From DASYXW01 sp035934405 (lineage in GTDB: Bacteria > Acidobacteriota > Terriglobia > UBA7540), in the NCBI GenBank assembly GCA_035934405.1, contig DASYXW010000072.1, positions 62,001-126,000 on the forward strand: 64,000 nucleotides of DNA, in the 5' to 3' direction. The position numbers and the translations under genes are program-made. The notes under the pieces were generated by a model, which was given only the letters and a program-made list of their open reading frames with translations, searched no databases and had not been told where the DNA came from. This document shows positions 15,591 to 23,659 of this stretch, piece by piece. How positions within the stretch are numbered: position 1 is the stretch's first letter; every line of letters begins with the position of its first letter.

Positions 15591-18470
15591 ATGAAAGCGG
15601 ACGACATTCGAAGCAAGTTCCTGGCGTTTTTCGAGGAGAAGGGCCACCGTGTGGTCAAGTCCTCCTCGCTCGTTCCCGCGAATGACCCCACGCTGCTTTT
15701 TACGAACGCCGGCATGAACCAGTTCAAAGACGTCTTTCTGGGCCGCGAGAAGCGCGACTACTTGCGCGCCACGACCGCGCAGAAATGCGTCCGCGCCGGA
15801 GGCAAGCATAACGACCTCGAACAGGTGGGCCGCACCACTCGCCATCATACGTTCTTCGAGATGCTGGGCAATTTCTCCTTCGGCGACTATTTCAAGAAGG
15901 AAGCGATCCCGTGGGCCTGGGAGTTGGTCACCAAGGATTTTGCGATTCCGAAGGACAAGCTCTACGTAACGATCTTTGAAGGCGCAGCGATTCCTCACGC
16001 CGATATACCACGCGACACCGAGGCATACGAGTGCTGGCGAGATGTGGGCGTTCCTGCCGACCGCGTCTTCGAACTCGGAATGAAGGACAACTTCTGGCAA
16101 ATGGGCGACACCGGACCGTGCGGTCCCTGCTCGGAAATTCATTACGACATGGGTCCGGCGGCGAGCGACCTTGGCCACACTGACTGCAAGTTCCCCTGCG
16201 ATTGCGGGCGCTACGTGGAGTTGTGGAACCTGGTTTTCATGCAGTACGACCGAAGCGAGGATGTGAAAGATGGCGTGACATCGTACAAGTTCTCACTGCT
16301 TCCGAAGCCATGCGTAGACACCGGCGCAGGACTTGAACGCCTTGCAGCCGTTCTTCAAAGCAAACTCTCGAATTTCGACACCGACCTCTTCCGCCCGCTG
16401 ATTCAAGAAGCCGCTGCCCTGGCGAACGTCGAGTACGGGACCAACCACGATGCCGACGTCTCGCTTCGCATCATCGCCGACCACGCCCGCGCTTCAACGT
16501 TCCTGATTTCCGACGGGGTGTTGCCGTCGAACGATGGCCGCGGGTACGTGTTGCGCAAGATTGTGCGCCGCGCGGTCCGCCACGGGTACCTCCTCGGCTT
16601 GAACGAGCCGTTCCTCTACAAAGTGTCGAGACACGTCGTGGACATCATGGGGGACGCATACCCAGAACTGGCGGAGGGTGCCCAGCGTGTCGCGCGTGCC
16701 ATTAAGGGCGAAGAAGCTAGATTTGCAAAGACTCTTTCGACGGGCTCCGAGGAGTTCAGGCGAGAGATGCGGCATTTCTTGAAGGTTTACTCTAAAGAAT
16801 TGCGTCATATGGCGACTCAAGCGGGGGATTTGCAGTTCATTTCCGAGCTTGAGACACTTAACGACGTAGAGTCTGTCGCACGGCGCGCAACGGAGCTATT
16901 CCGGCGGAATGCCGTGGTGCCCACGTTCAACGGCAAAGCTGCGTTTTACCTGTATGACACCTATGGCTGGCCCCTGGACTTTATCGAGGACGCCTGTCGC
17001 GATTTCGGTTTCCACATGGACATCAATGCGTTTGACCGCGCGATGGCTGAGCAGCGCGAGCGGGCTCGTGCCAGTTGGAAAGGTGCCGAAAAGAGAGCCG
17101 CGTCGCCCCTCTACCTGCTTCTTGGCGACTTCCCGCAGGAGCAGAACACCGTTTTCGAGGGCTATACGCAGACCGAATCGAGGGACTCCCGCTTCGTCAC
17201 GCTGGTCGTGAACGGGCAGATCGTCAACGAGGTCAAGCCAGGACAGGAAGCCGAGATCGTCCTCGACCACACGCCATTCTACGGCGAAGCCGGTGGACAA
17301 GTCGGGGACACGGGGTACCTCCTCGACCCCGAATCGGGCGAGCACCTGGCCCAGGTCCTCGACACATACCGCCCTGTCGCCGGCTTGATCGCACACAAGG
17401 CGGTGGCGCGAGAGACACTGCGCGTGGGCGATGTGGTAACGGCGGTAGTGGACGCCGAGCGCCGCGACTCCATCCGGCGCAACCACACGGCCACGCACCT
17501 GCTGCACGCCGCCCTGCGAAACACGCTCGGGACGCATGTCAAGCAGGCGGGGTCACTCGTCGCGCCCGACCGCTTGCGGTTCGACTTCACCCATTACGCG
17601 CCGTTGGGCGACCAGGACCTGCTCGACATCGAAGACCTCGTGAACGCGCACGTTCTCAGGAATGAGGAGGTGCGTACTGAGATCATGGACGTGGACTCGG
17701 CGGTGAACTCGGGCGCCATGGCCCTGTTTGGCGAAAAATACGGTGACCGGGTGCGCGTGGTCTCGATTGCCGACGGTTTTTTTTCGAAGGAACTCTGCGG
17801 CGGGACGCACGTGCGCCGGACGGGTGATATCGGATTGTTCAAGGTGGTGAGCGAAGCGAGCGTCGCGGCGGGCACGCGCCGCATCGAGGCGCTGACCGGC
17901 ACGGGCGTGCTCGAACATGTGAGAAGAGCCAGCGAGACGCTGGCGCTACTGAGCGACACGCTGCGCGCCAAGCCGGACGAGCTGGCGCAGGCGGCCAAAA
18001 AGCTGGAGGAATCCGAAAAGAAGCTGCGGAAGGAACTCGAAACCGCACAGATGAAGCGTGCTGCAGCGTCTGTGGGTGACTTGGTTGCCGACGCCAGGGA
18101 AGTCAAAGGAGTGCGAGTGGTGGCCGCGCGCGTGGACCTCACCGACCGCAACGCCATGCGCCAGATGGTGGACAATCTGCGCGCGCGGCTTGAATCAGGT
18201 GTGATCGTCCTCGGCAGCGCGACGCCGGGTGGTTCAGATGGCGGGCCTGGCAGCCCTGGCAGTGACGCTGGGCACGTGTCGCTGGTCGCTGCCGTGACAA
18301 AGGACCTTACGGGCTGGCTCGATGCGGGGAAGATTGTGAAAGCCGCGGCGGCCATCGTCGAAGGCTCAGGCGGCGGACGCAAGGACCTTGCTGAGGCCGG
18401 CGGCAAGAATCCTGCCAAGCTGGACGAATCGCTTGCCGCCGTGGCGGGCATCGTGGAGGGAATGTTATGA
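15591..18470 (+). CDS. alaS: Alanine-tRNA ligase
   Basis: 959 residues, against ~875 in E. coli. Class II synthetase core (FTNAGMNQFKDVFLG, TTAQKCVRAGGKHNDLEQVG, RHHTFFEMLGNFSFGDYFK), a tRNA recognition domain, the editing domain with zinc ligands H632-xxx-H636 and C736-xxx-H740 (CGGTHVRRTGDIG), and a C-terminal C-Ala domain. Extra length comes partly from an insertion at about residues 390-445, where roughly 35-40 additional residues separate STGSEEF from FNGKAAFYLYDTYG, and partly from a Gly/Pro-rich loop (GGSDGGPGSPGS) in C-Ala. The DNA of the first insertion looks somewhat richer in A/T. Its ATG stop-start overlap with the next gene indicates coupling. Confidence 0.95.
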   Translation: MKADDIRSKFLAFFEEKGHRVVKSSSLVPANDPTLLFTNAGMNQFKDVFLGREKRDYLRATTAQKCVRAGGKHNDLEQVGRTTRHHTFFEMLGNFSFGDYFKKEAIPWAWELVTKDFAIPKDKLYVTIFEGAAIPHADIPRDTEAYECWRDVGVPADRVFELGMKDNFWQMGDTGPCGPCSEIHYDMGPAASDLGHTDCKFPCDCGRYVELWNLVFMQYDRSEDVKDGVTSYKFSLLPKPCVDTGAGLERLAAVLQSKLSNFDTDLFRPLIQEAAALANVEYGTNHDADVSLRIIADHARASTFLISDGVLPSNDGRGYVLRKIVRRAVRHGYLLGLNEPFLYKVSRHVVDIMGDAYPELAEGAQRVARAIKGEEARFAKTLSTGSEEFRREMRHFLKVYSKELRHMATQAGDLQFISELETLNDVESVARRATELFRRNAVVPTFNGKAAFYLYDTYGWPLDFIEDACRDFGFHMDINAFDRAMAEQRERARASWKGAEKRAASPLYLLLGDFPQEQNTVFEGYTQTESRDSRFVTLVVNGQIVNEVKPGQEAEIVLDHTPFYGEAGGQVGDTGYLLDPESGEHLAQVLDTYRPVAGLIAHKAVARETLRVGDVVTAVVDAERRDSIRRNHTATHLLHAALRNTLGTHVKQAGSLVAPDRLRFDFTHYAPLGDQDLLDIEDLVNAHVLRNEEVRTEIMDVDSAVNSGAMALFGEKYGDRVRVVSIADGFFSKELCGGTHVRRTGDIGLFKVVSEASVAAGTRRIEALTGTGVLEHVRRASETLALLSDTLRAKPDELAQAAKKLEESEKKLRKELETAQMKRAAASVGDLVADAREVKGVRVVAARVDLTDRNAMRQMVDNLRARLESGVIVLGSATPGGSDGGPGSPGSDAGHVSLVAAVTKDLTGWLDAGKIVKAAAAIVEGSGGGRKDLAEAGGKNPAKLDESLAAVAGIVEGML

Positions 18471-18859
18471 GCACGCGCTTTCGTCAAGCCCTGGCTCTCG
18501 TTGTTCTCTTGGGCGCGGTGGCGGCTGCGAGTCTCGGTCAGACGCTCGCACGGGCCGCGCAGCACGCCAGAGAATTCCATCAGGCCCAACAGGCCGGGCA
18601 AGCCGAGCAGGCCGAGCAGGCCGAACAGAACGATTTCACGCTCGACGGCAAGATCGTCGAGATAAACAAGAACCGGCTGACTGTGGACACCGGCGGCAGC
18701 ATCATTTTTCACGTCACCTACAATGACAAGACCGACATCAAGCGCAAGGACGGCTCCGCTGGCTCCGCCAAAGACCTGCGGGTCGGCGCAAAAATCCACG
18801 TCGTGGGCAACCTGAGCGATTCCGGCGACGTGGTGGCGGCGCGGATCGATCTGGAGTAA
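18467..18859 (+). CDS. Secreted DUF5666-like protein
   Basis: 130 residues. The ATG overlaps the alaS stop (ATGA). Signal peptide MSTRFRQALALVVLLGAVAAASLGQT, then a low-complexity QQAGQAEQAEQAEQ linker built from a short DNA repeat, then an OB-fold-like domain (FTLDGKIVEINKNRLTVDTG, VGAKIHVVGNLSDSGDVVAARI) of the DUF5666 type. Such proteins are small periplasmic proteins of unknown function. The coupling to alaS is unexpected and probably reflects economical packing. Confidence 0.7.
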   Translation: MSTRFRQALALVVLLGAVAAASLGQTLARAAQHAREFHQAQQAGQAEQAEQAEQNDFTLDGKIVEINKNRLTVDTGGSIIFHVTYNDKTDIKRKDGSAGSAKDLRVGAKIHVVGNLSDSGDVVAARIDLE

Positions 18860-18912
18860 CTTCGGCCCCGGCTCTCGCGGCAAAGCCGCCAAACGGTCCC
18901 AAACAAGTTAGG

Positions 18913-20109
18913 ATGCATACCGCTCACCACTATGACGTGGCCGTCATCGGCGCCGGATGCTTTGGTGCCTGGATGGCCTTCGAGCTACAGAAGCGCGGCC
19001 AGCGGGTCATTTTGCTCGACGCCTACGGCCCCGCCAGCAGCCGCTCGAGCTCGGGCGGTGAGTCGCGCATCATGCGCATGGGTTACGGCGCGGACGAAAT
19101 CTACACCCGCTGGGCCATGCGCGCGCTTCCTCTCTGGCAGGAGTTTTTCGAGCGCGTCCGCCAGCCGCTTTTCCACCAGACAGGCGTCCTTTGGCTGGCA
19201 CATGAGGGCGAGAAATACAACGAGCACAACCTAGCGGTGTTTAAAAAGCTTGGCGTGCCACACGAGCGATTGTCGCGTCGGGACATCGAAAAGCGCTATC
19301 CGCAGTTCAGTCTTGACCCGGGCCATGCTGCGACCCAATGGAAGGTGGTCCCGCTGCGGCCCGTCACCGGGGGCATTCTCGAGCCGGAGAGTGGCGTCGT
19401 CCTAGCGCGGCGCGCCGTGCAGGCGGTGGTCGAGGAAGCGGTGAAGAACGGCGTGGAATACCTGCAAGCCGCAAGCGTCGCACCCACAGGCAAGAGGAAA
19501 CTTTCCGCGGTAACCGCGCAAAGCGGCACGGAAATACACGCCGGAACTTTTGTCTTTGCCTGCGGCCCGTGGCTACCCAAGCTGTTTCCGGAATTGCTGG
19601 GTGGCCGCATATTCCCGACGCGCCAGGAGGTATTCTTCTTTGGGGCGCCAGCCGGCGACGCGCGGTTCATGCCACCGGCCATGCCCACCTGGATCAACCT
19701 GGGCGATGAGCACTACGGCATGCCCTCGCTCGAACATCGCGGGGTGAAGATCGCCTTCGACCGTCACGGCGCGCGTTTCGATCCTGACACCGGGAAGCGC
19801 GTAGCAAGCTCCGAGGGTTTGCAGGAGGTGCGTGAATACCTCGGCGCGCGACTTCCTGCTTTGCGAGACGCGCCCGTGGTCGAGACGCGCGTCTGCCAGT
19901 ATGAAAATACGTCGAACGGCGACTTTCTGGTTGACCGCCACCCCGATTTTGACAATGTGTGGCTGGTGGGCGGCGGCTCGGGCCATGGATTCAAGCACGG
20001 GCCGGTGATGGGTGAATACGTCACCGCGCAGGTGCTCGACGGCGGGCCGGCTGAGCCGCGCTTCTCACTGGCGACCAAGGCCAAGGTGCAACATCGGTCG
20101 GTATTTTGA
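18913..20109 (+). CDS. FAD-dependent amine oxidase (monomeric sarcosine oxidase/N-methyltryptophan oxidase type)
   Basis: 398 residues. The N-terminal dinucleotide fold VIGAGCFGAWMAFELQKRG binds FAD. ESRIMRMGYG, near residue 50, is the family signature after the FAD site, and the C-terminal DFLVDRHPDFDNVWLVGGGSGHGFKHGPVMGEY block closes the FAD domain. Family members oxidise secondary amino groups of sarcosine, N-methyltryptophan or pipecolate, giving H2O2; some have become dehydrogenases. The flavin-linking Cys of sarcosine oxidase sits near the C-terminus; here only the segment with FKHGP is visible, with no such Cys, so covalent flavin is unlikely. Cytoplasmic. Substrate not inferable. Confidence 0.8.
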   Translation: MHTAHHYDVAVIGAGCFGAWMAFELQKRGQRVILLDAYGPASSRSSSGGESRIMRMGYGADEIYTRWAMRALPLWQEFFERVRQPLFHQTGVLWLAHEGEKYNEHNLAVFKKLGVPHERLSRRDIEKRYPQFSLDPGHAATQWKVVPLRPVTGGILEPESGVVLARRAVQAVVEEAVKNGVEYLQAASVAPTGKRKLSAVTAQSGTEIHAGTFVFACGPWLPKLFPELLGGRIFPTRQEVFFFGAPAGDARFMPPAMPTWINLGDEHYGMPSLEHRGVKIAFDRHGARFDPDTGKRVASSEGLQEVREYLGARLPALRDAPVVETRVCQYENTSNGDFLVDRHPDFDNVWLVGGGSGHGFKHGPVMGEYVTAQVLDGGPAEPRFSLATKAKVQHRSVF

Positions 20110-20182
20110 GCCAACAGAAGTCGTCTACAAGTCGGCGGTGCTAAGGTAAGGATTCGCACGCCAAGTTTTCCCGGGGGCGTTC

Positions 20183-21007
20183 ATGCCTGGAGTTCACATA
20201 CGCCCGCTCCAGCGCCACGACGAGTTCCAAGCCTGCGAGCGCATCCAGGAGAACGTCTGGGGCGCGGCGGGCGTAGGGAGTGAAGCGCTGGCGGTGACTC
20301 AGAGATACGGTGGCGCGGTGATTGGCGCCTTCGTCGGCGGGCGGGTGGCGGGATTTCTCTACGCTTTCATCGGTCGGCGGCGAGGCCGGTTGATTCACTG
20401 GTCTCACTTGATGGCGGTCGCGCCGGAGTTTCGCGATCTTGGTTTGGGCTTCCAAATGAAGCTGGAGCATCGCCGGCGGGCGCTCGCCCAGGGGATTCGT
20501 TCGATCTGTTGGACGTACGATCCCTTGCAGAGCCGCAACGCCGCACTCAACATTGCCCGGCTGGGGGCTGCGGCCGAAGAGTACGTGGCCGATTGCTACG
20601 GTCGGTTTCCTAGCCTCATCGAAAAGGGCTTGCCCAGCGACCGGTTTGTGGTCAACTGGCGGATCGCAACCCGGGCCGTCGCGCGGCGTCTGGGCGGCGG
20701 CCCTCCCGAGCGGCCTTCGTTGGACTTGCCGCGCGCGAACGAGACCCGACTCAACGCCGGGGGCTTTCTTGAGAACAGCCGCATCACTCTGGGCCTCCGT
20801 GACCCGCGACTGCTGGTAGAGATACCCGCCAATACCGACGTGATGCGAAGCCAGGCTCTACGGCTGGCCAAGCGGTGGCGGGCGGAGACGCGCCGGATTT
20901 TCCAGCGATACTTCGCGGCGGGCTTCCGGGTGAAGGATTTCGTGCCGCCTTCCCGCGCGGAAGGCCGCTGCTTTTACGTTCTCCGAAGCCGGCGCCGGCT
21001 TGGATAG
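20183..21007 (+). CDS. GNAT-family acetyltransferase, COG3375-like
   Basis: 274 residues. The N-terminal half is a GNAT fold: VHIRPLQRHDEFQACERIQ, GAFVGGRVAGFLYAFIG, then SHLMAVAPEFRDLGLGFQMK, where the R/Q-x-x-G-x-G/A loop that holds acetyl-CoA is altered to RDLGLG. The phrase ICWTYDPLQSRNAALNIARLGA is characteristic of the predicted acetyltransferases of COG3375. The C-terminal half is specific to this family and has no motif. ATG 20183 lies after CGGGGGCG. Acceptor substrate unknown. It runs 9 bases ahead of the PLD gene and is probably co-transcribed with it. Confidence 0.75.
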   Translation: MPGVHIRPLQRHDEFQACERIQENVWGAAGVGSEALAVTQRYGGAVIGAFVGGRVAGFLYAFIGRRRGRLIHWSHLMAVAPEFRDLGLGFQMKLEHRRRALAQGIRSICWTYDPLQSRNAALNIARLGAAAEEYVADCYGRFPSLIEKGLPSDRFVVNWRIATRAVARRLGGGPPERPSLDLPRANETRLNAGGFLENSRITLGLRDPRLLVEIPANTDVMRSQALRLAKRWRAETRRIFQRYFAAGFRVKDFVPPSRAEGRCFYVLRSRRRLG

Positions 21008-21016
21008 AGATCTCCA

Positions 21017-21496
21017 ATGGCCACAGACGTGATTTTCACGCGGTCCGGCTCGGCGGCAAACGTCATTGAGGAGCTCATTCGCCAGGCGAGGTTGACTGTT
21101 GACGCCGCGCTCTACCGGTTCAGCAATCGGAGGCTCGCCCGCGCTCTTGGTGACGCTGCGGCGCGGGGCGTAGCGGTTCGGCTGGTGCTCAACTCGAACG
21201 ATCATTACGAAGAAAATCGCGCCGCGCAGGAGACGCTGCGGGATTACGGAATCGCTTTCCGGCTGTCGCGAGGCCGCGGCGGGCCGGGCTCAAAGATGCA
21301 CCACAAGTTCGCCGTGTTCGATCGGCGGTGGGTAGTGACCGGCAGCTACAATTGGACGCTGGAGTCTGAAGGCAGCAACTACGAGAACCTGCTGGCGCTC
21401 GGAAGCCGGCGAGTAGCTGTGGAGTACTCGCGGGAGTTCGAAAAGCTATGGGCCGAAGGTGGCGCATCGGCGGGCTCCGTGAAAAATCAGGATTGA
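21017..21496 (+). CDS. Phospholipase D-like single-HKD protein
   Basis: 159 residues with one HKD motif, HHKFAVFDRRWVVTGSYNWT, near residues 95-114. One motif in a short protein is the Nuc endonuclease-like arrangement, which forms the active site by dimerisation. The family includes nucleases and phospholipases. There is no signal peptide (MATDVIFTRSGSAANVIEEL), so it acts in the cytoplasm if the start is right. It sits between an acetyltransferase and sixA on one strand with gaps of 9 and 27 bases, suggesting an operon without an obvious shared pathway. Confidence 0.8.
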   Translation: MATDVIFTRSGSAANVIEELIRQARLTVDAALYRFSNRRLARALGDAAARGVAVRLVLNSNDHYEENRAAQETLRDYGIAFRLSRGRGGPGSKMHHKFAVFDRRWVVTGSYNWTLESEGSNYENLLALGSRRVAVEYSREFEKLWAEGGASAGSVKNQD

Positions 21497-21523
21497 AATC
21501 AATGGGCGAAGAGGGCAGGGAAT

Positions 21524-22063
21524 ATGTCTCGCGATCCATCGGTGGGTGAAGAAGTCCGGACCGGTCACGAACTCTACTTCATGCGTCACGCCGCGGCGCT
21601 CGCCGGAGATGGCAGCGTTTTCGATGATGCCAAGCGCCCGCTCACTCCGGACGGTAAGGCGAAGCTCAAGCAGATCGCGGGCGGCCTCCGCCGGCTGGGC
21701 TTCCCCGTGGATTGGATCGTCACCAGTCCTCTGGTTCGCGCTGTCGAGACCGCCGAAATTGTGGCCGAATCTGTGGGTGACGTCCCGGTGGATTTCTGCG
21801 ATGCGCTGCGGCCGGGGGGGGCTGCCGAGGCGCTTGTGGCGTTTCTCGCCAAACAGCCGGTCCGCAAGCGGATTCTGCTGGTGGGTCATGAGCCTGGACT
21901 GAGCGAACTCGCCGCGCGTCTTCTTGGCGCCGGCCGTCACGCCGGCCTCAGTTTCAAGAAGGGCGGCTGCTGCCTGATCACCTTCAGCGAATTTCCGCCC
22001 AAGTCGCCGGGGCGGCTGGTGTGGTGGCTCACGCCTCGGGTGATGCGCAAACTAGCAAACTAG
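21524..22063 (+). CDS. sixA: Phosphohistidine phosphatase SixA
   Basis: 179 residues. Histidine phosphatase fold with the catalytic RHA variant of the RHG motif (LYFMRHAAALAG), the second arginine in TSPLVRAVETAEIVAE, and the second catalytic histidine in LLVGHEPGLSELAARLLG. SixA removes phosphate from HPt or HPr-type phosphohistidine, so it could damp phosphorelays; an HPt-containing protein is encoded at 58.7-61.3 kb. The N-terminus is about 15 residues longer than E. coli SixA, so an internal start is possible. Last gene before tRNA-Leu. Confidence 0.85.
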   Translation: MSRDPSVGEEVRTGHELYFMRHAAALAGDGSVFDDAKRPLTPDGKAKLKQIAGGLRRLGFPVDWIVTSPLVRAVETAEIVAESVGDVPVDFCDALRPGGAAEALVAFLAKQPVRKRILLVGHEPGLSELAARLLGAGRHAGLSFKKGGCCLITFSEFPPKSPGRLVWWLTPRVMRKLAN

Positions 22064-22106
22064 CCTAGTTGCCTAGCGCCCGTCGTCATCTTCGGAGCGC
22101 GTGTCT

Positions 22107-22191
22107 TGGTGCGAAAGGGGGGACTCGAACCCCCACCCCTTGCGGGACCAGATCCTAAGTCTGGCGCGTCTGCCAGTTCCGCCACTTTCGC
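22107..22191 (-). tRNA. tRNA-Leu (anticodon UAG), CCA encoded
   Basis: Minus strand, 85 nt. Acceptor stem GCGAAAG/CTTTCGC, anticodon loop CTTAGGA (anticodon TAG), a long variable arm typical of Leu, T-loop GTTCGAGTC, and an encoded CCA. Its 5' 27 bases recur at 23167-23193. Confidence 0.95.
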
Positions 22192-22192
22192 T
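22166..22192. repeat. 27-bp direct repeat, tRNA-Leu copy
   Basis: The first 26 bases of tRNA-Leu plus one flanking base. They match 23167-23193 with one mismatch. The two copies are 1001 bp apart and bracket two small genes, as attachment-site repeats would. Confidence 0.6.
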
Positions 22193-22280
22193 CAATAACC
22201 TACGAGGCTCGTTGCAATCGGGTGGCTCTTTTGGTGCCCTTCGCTCCGCGGTTCGCTGCTGCCACAATGCAAGCACCGGG

Positions 22281-22844
22281 TCAAGTGCGCCTGTCTCTTT
22301 CAACCACCGTCACACAGCGACAGCCAAGTTTCTGGGTGCAAGCGGCGAGTGGAAGCTCCGGGCAATCGTCGATTGGCCATCGAGTGTTGTGGAAGCCTGC
22401 ACACGAAGCGCACGCCTGCCATCTAGCGCTTGGGAGAGTTGAGGCCGGCGTGACTCCGATGATCTTCACTTGGTTAAATCCGAAGCGTTTTGCGTTCTCG
22501 ATCTCTTGATGGTGCCGAAAGCAGAAAACAACCATCCGGACTGCCGCGTCACCGTCCATCGCCACGCCACTCTTGAAGTCCGGCGGCAGGAACCTCATGC
22601 CACTCGGACCGAAACCGAGAGCGCACATGGCCGCTGCGAACTGAAGGGCGCGTAGGTTCTCATCTGACACCATGGCTAGAATCCGCGGGCGCGTGACTAG
22701 GAGCGCCGCGATCTCTTCGTCGCGCGCCGACAGCACCATGCCGGTGGCATCGGGAAAGATGCCGTTTGAGATCCGTACAGCCTCCGCTAGATCACCACGC
22801 CTGAGAGCCGCAGCCGCCAGTTGCGCCTCCCGCTCATAATTCAC
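22281..22844 (-). CDS. Hypothetical protein with C-terminal Cys cluster
   Basis: 187 residues from GTG 22844, preceded by a G-run ribosome binding site. The body is helical with no recognised domain (REAQLAAAALRRGDLAEAV, ARDEEIAALLVTRPRILAM). The C-terminus has ACASCAGFHNTRWPIDDCPE followed by CTQKLGCRC, a C-x2-C...C...C-x5-C-x-C pattern like the zinc sites in some phage head-morphogenesis or minor capsid proteins; this resemblance is tentative. It is 25 bases downstream of the next gene and forms an operon with it. Both lie between the tRNA-Leu-derived repeats, so they probably arrived together. Confidence 0.55.
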   Translation of the reverse strand: MNYEREAQLAAAALRRGDLAEAVRISNGIFPDATGMVLSARDEEIAALLVTRPRILAMVSDENLRALQFAAAMCALGFGPSGMRFLPPDFKSGVAMDGDAAVRMVVFCFRHHQEIENAKRFGFNQVKIIGVTPASTLPSARWQACASCAGFHNTRWPIDDCPELPLAACTQKLGCRCVTVVERDRRT

Positions 22845-22869
22845 TGGCGTTCTTCCCCCCCCGCCTCGA

Positions 22870-23130
22870 TTAACTGTGCGAGGAGGATTTGGCTCGCCTG
22901 TTTTCCGCATCAATGATGCCCCGTAACAATTCTTGGTGGAATGCCGCGGTGATCCTTTGGTGCGCTTCCAAATACTCTAAAATCGCCCGTATGCAATACC
23001 GATTGTCGGTCATCAACTCCTTATCTGCAGCCTCTAATATCACCTGCTTAGCCTCGGGAGTAAGTCGCAAGAAGATGACGTTCTGCTTGTCCTGCTTCGG
23101 CTTCCTAGTCGCTGCACTGCCTGAATCCAT
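22870..23130 (-). CDS. Small basic protein, possible ribbon-helix-helix regulator
   Basis: 86 residues. GGGAGG precedes ATG 23130. The segment QNVIFLRLTPEAKQVILEAADKE followed by a short turn and RYCIRAILEYLEA has the strand-helix-helix outline of RHH/CopG-type DNA-binding proteins, with basic ends (RKPKQDKQ at the front, RRAKSS at the back). First gene of the two-gene insert next to tRNA-Leu. If it is an RHH repressor it probably controls this small operon. No integrase is present. Confidence 0.5.
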   Translation of the reverse strand: MDSGSAATRKPKQDKQNVIFLRLTPEAKQVILEAADKELMTDNRYCIRAILEYLEAHQRITAAFHQELLRGIIDAENRRAKSSSHS

Positions 23131-23166
23131 GTAGCCTCCCTGGTTCCGGGTTGTTCTCTAACGTGA

Positions 23167-23193
23167 GCGTCTGCCGGTTCCGCCACTTTCGCT
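23167..23193. repeat. 27-bp direct repeat, distal copy of the tRNA-Leu 5' end
   Basis: Matches 22166-22192 at 26 of 27 positions. It is not followed by the rest of a tRNA, so it is a fragment and not a second gene. Confidence 0.6.
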
Positions 23194-23286
23194 CTGACTG
23201 GCATTATAAATCAGGACCAGAGTGGGCGGCTCAAGGCAAGGTGGAAAGAAGAATCGCGTGCTTGCTCTTTTGCGTCGAGCGCCTTC

Positions 23287-23362
<76 letters not shown>

Positions 23363-23370
23363 TGACATGA

Positions 23371-23423
23371 AAATGCTCACCCGGCGAATCCAGCAGCGTC
23401 GCCAAACTCGCGGGTGAGCATTT
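23371..23423. repeat. 13-bp inverted repeat with 27-base loop
   Basis: AAATGCTCACCCG (23371-23383) and its exact complement (23411-23423). It sits just upstream of tRNA-Thr on the minus strand. It is not followed by a U-tract on either strand. It could be a processing structure or a palindromic remnant. The region 23424-23659 beyond it is AT-rich and holds no gene that I can see. Confidence 0.5.
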
Positions 23424-23659
23424 AGGAGAAGAGAATAGAATGGCGGACGCGCCCCGCCACCTAAACCCGACAGCGAGTCTAGATAAAGCAGGTGTGGCTG
23501 TCAAGGAGTTTTTCCCACTTTTTTTATTGAAGTAAGAGTAACGATATCAATGTATTACAGTTGCTTAGCATCTGCTGGTGCGGATTTTTCAAAAATGCAC
23601 CAGGAATGGTGCAATTTCTTGGCATGAGTATACTAAAGCATGTATTATCAATCACTTGA

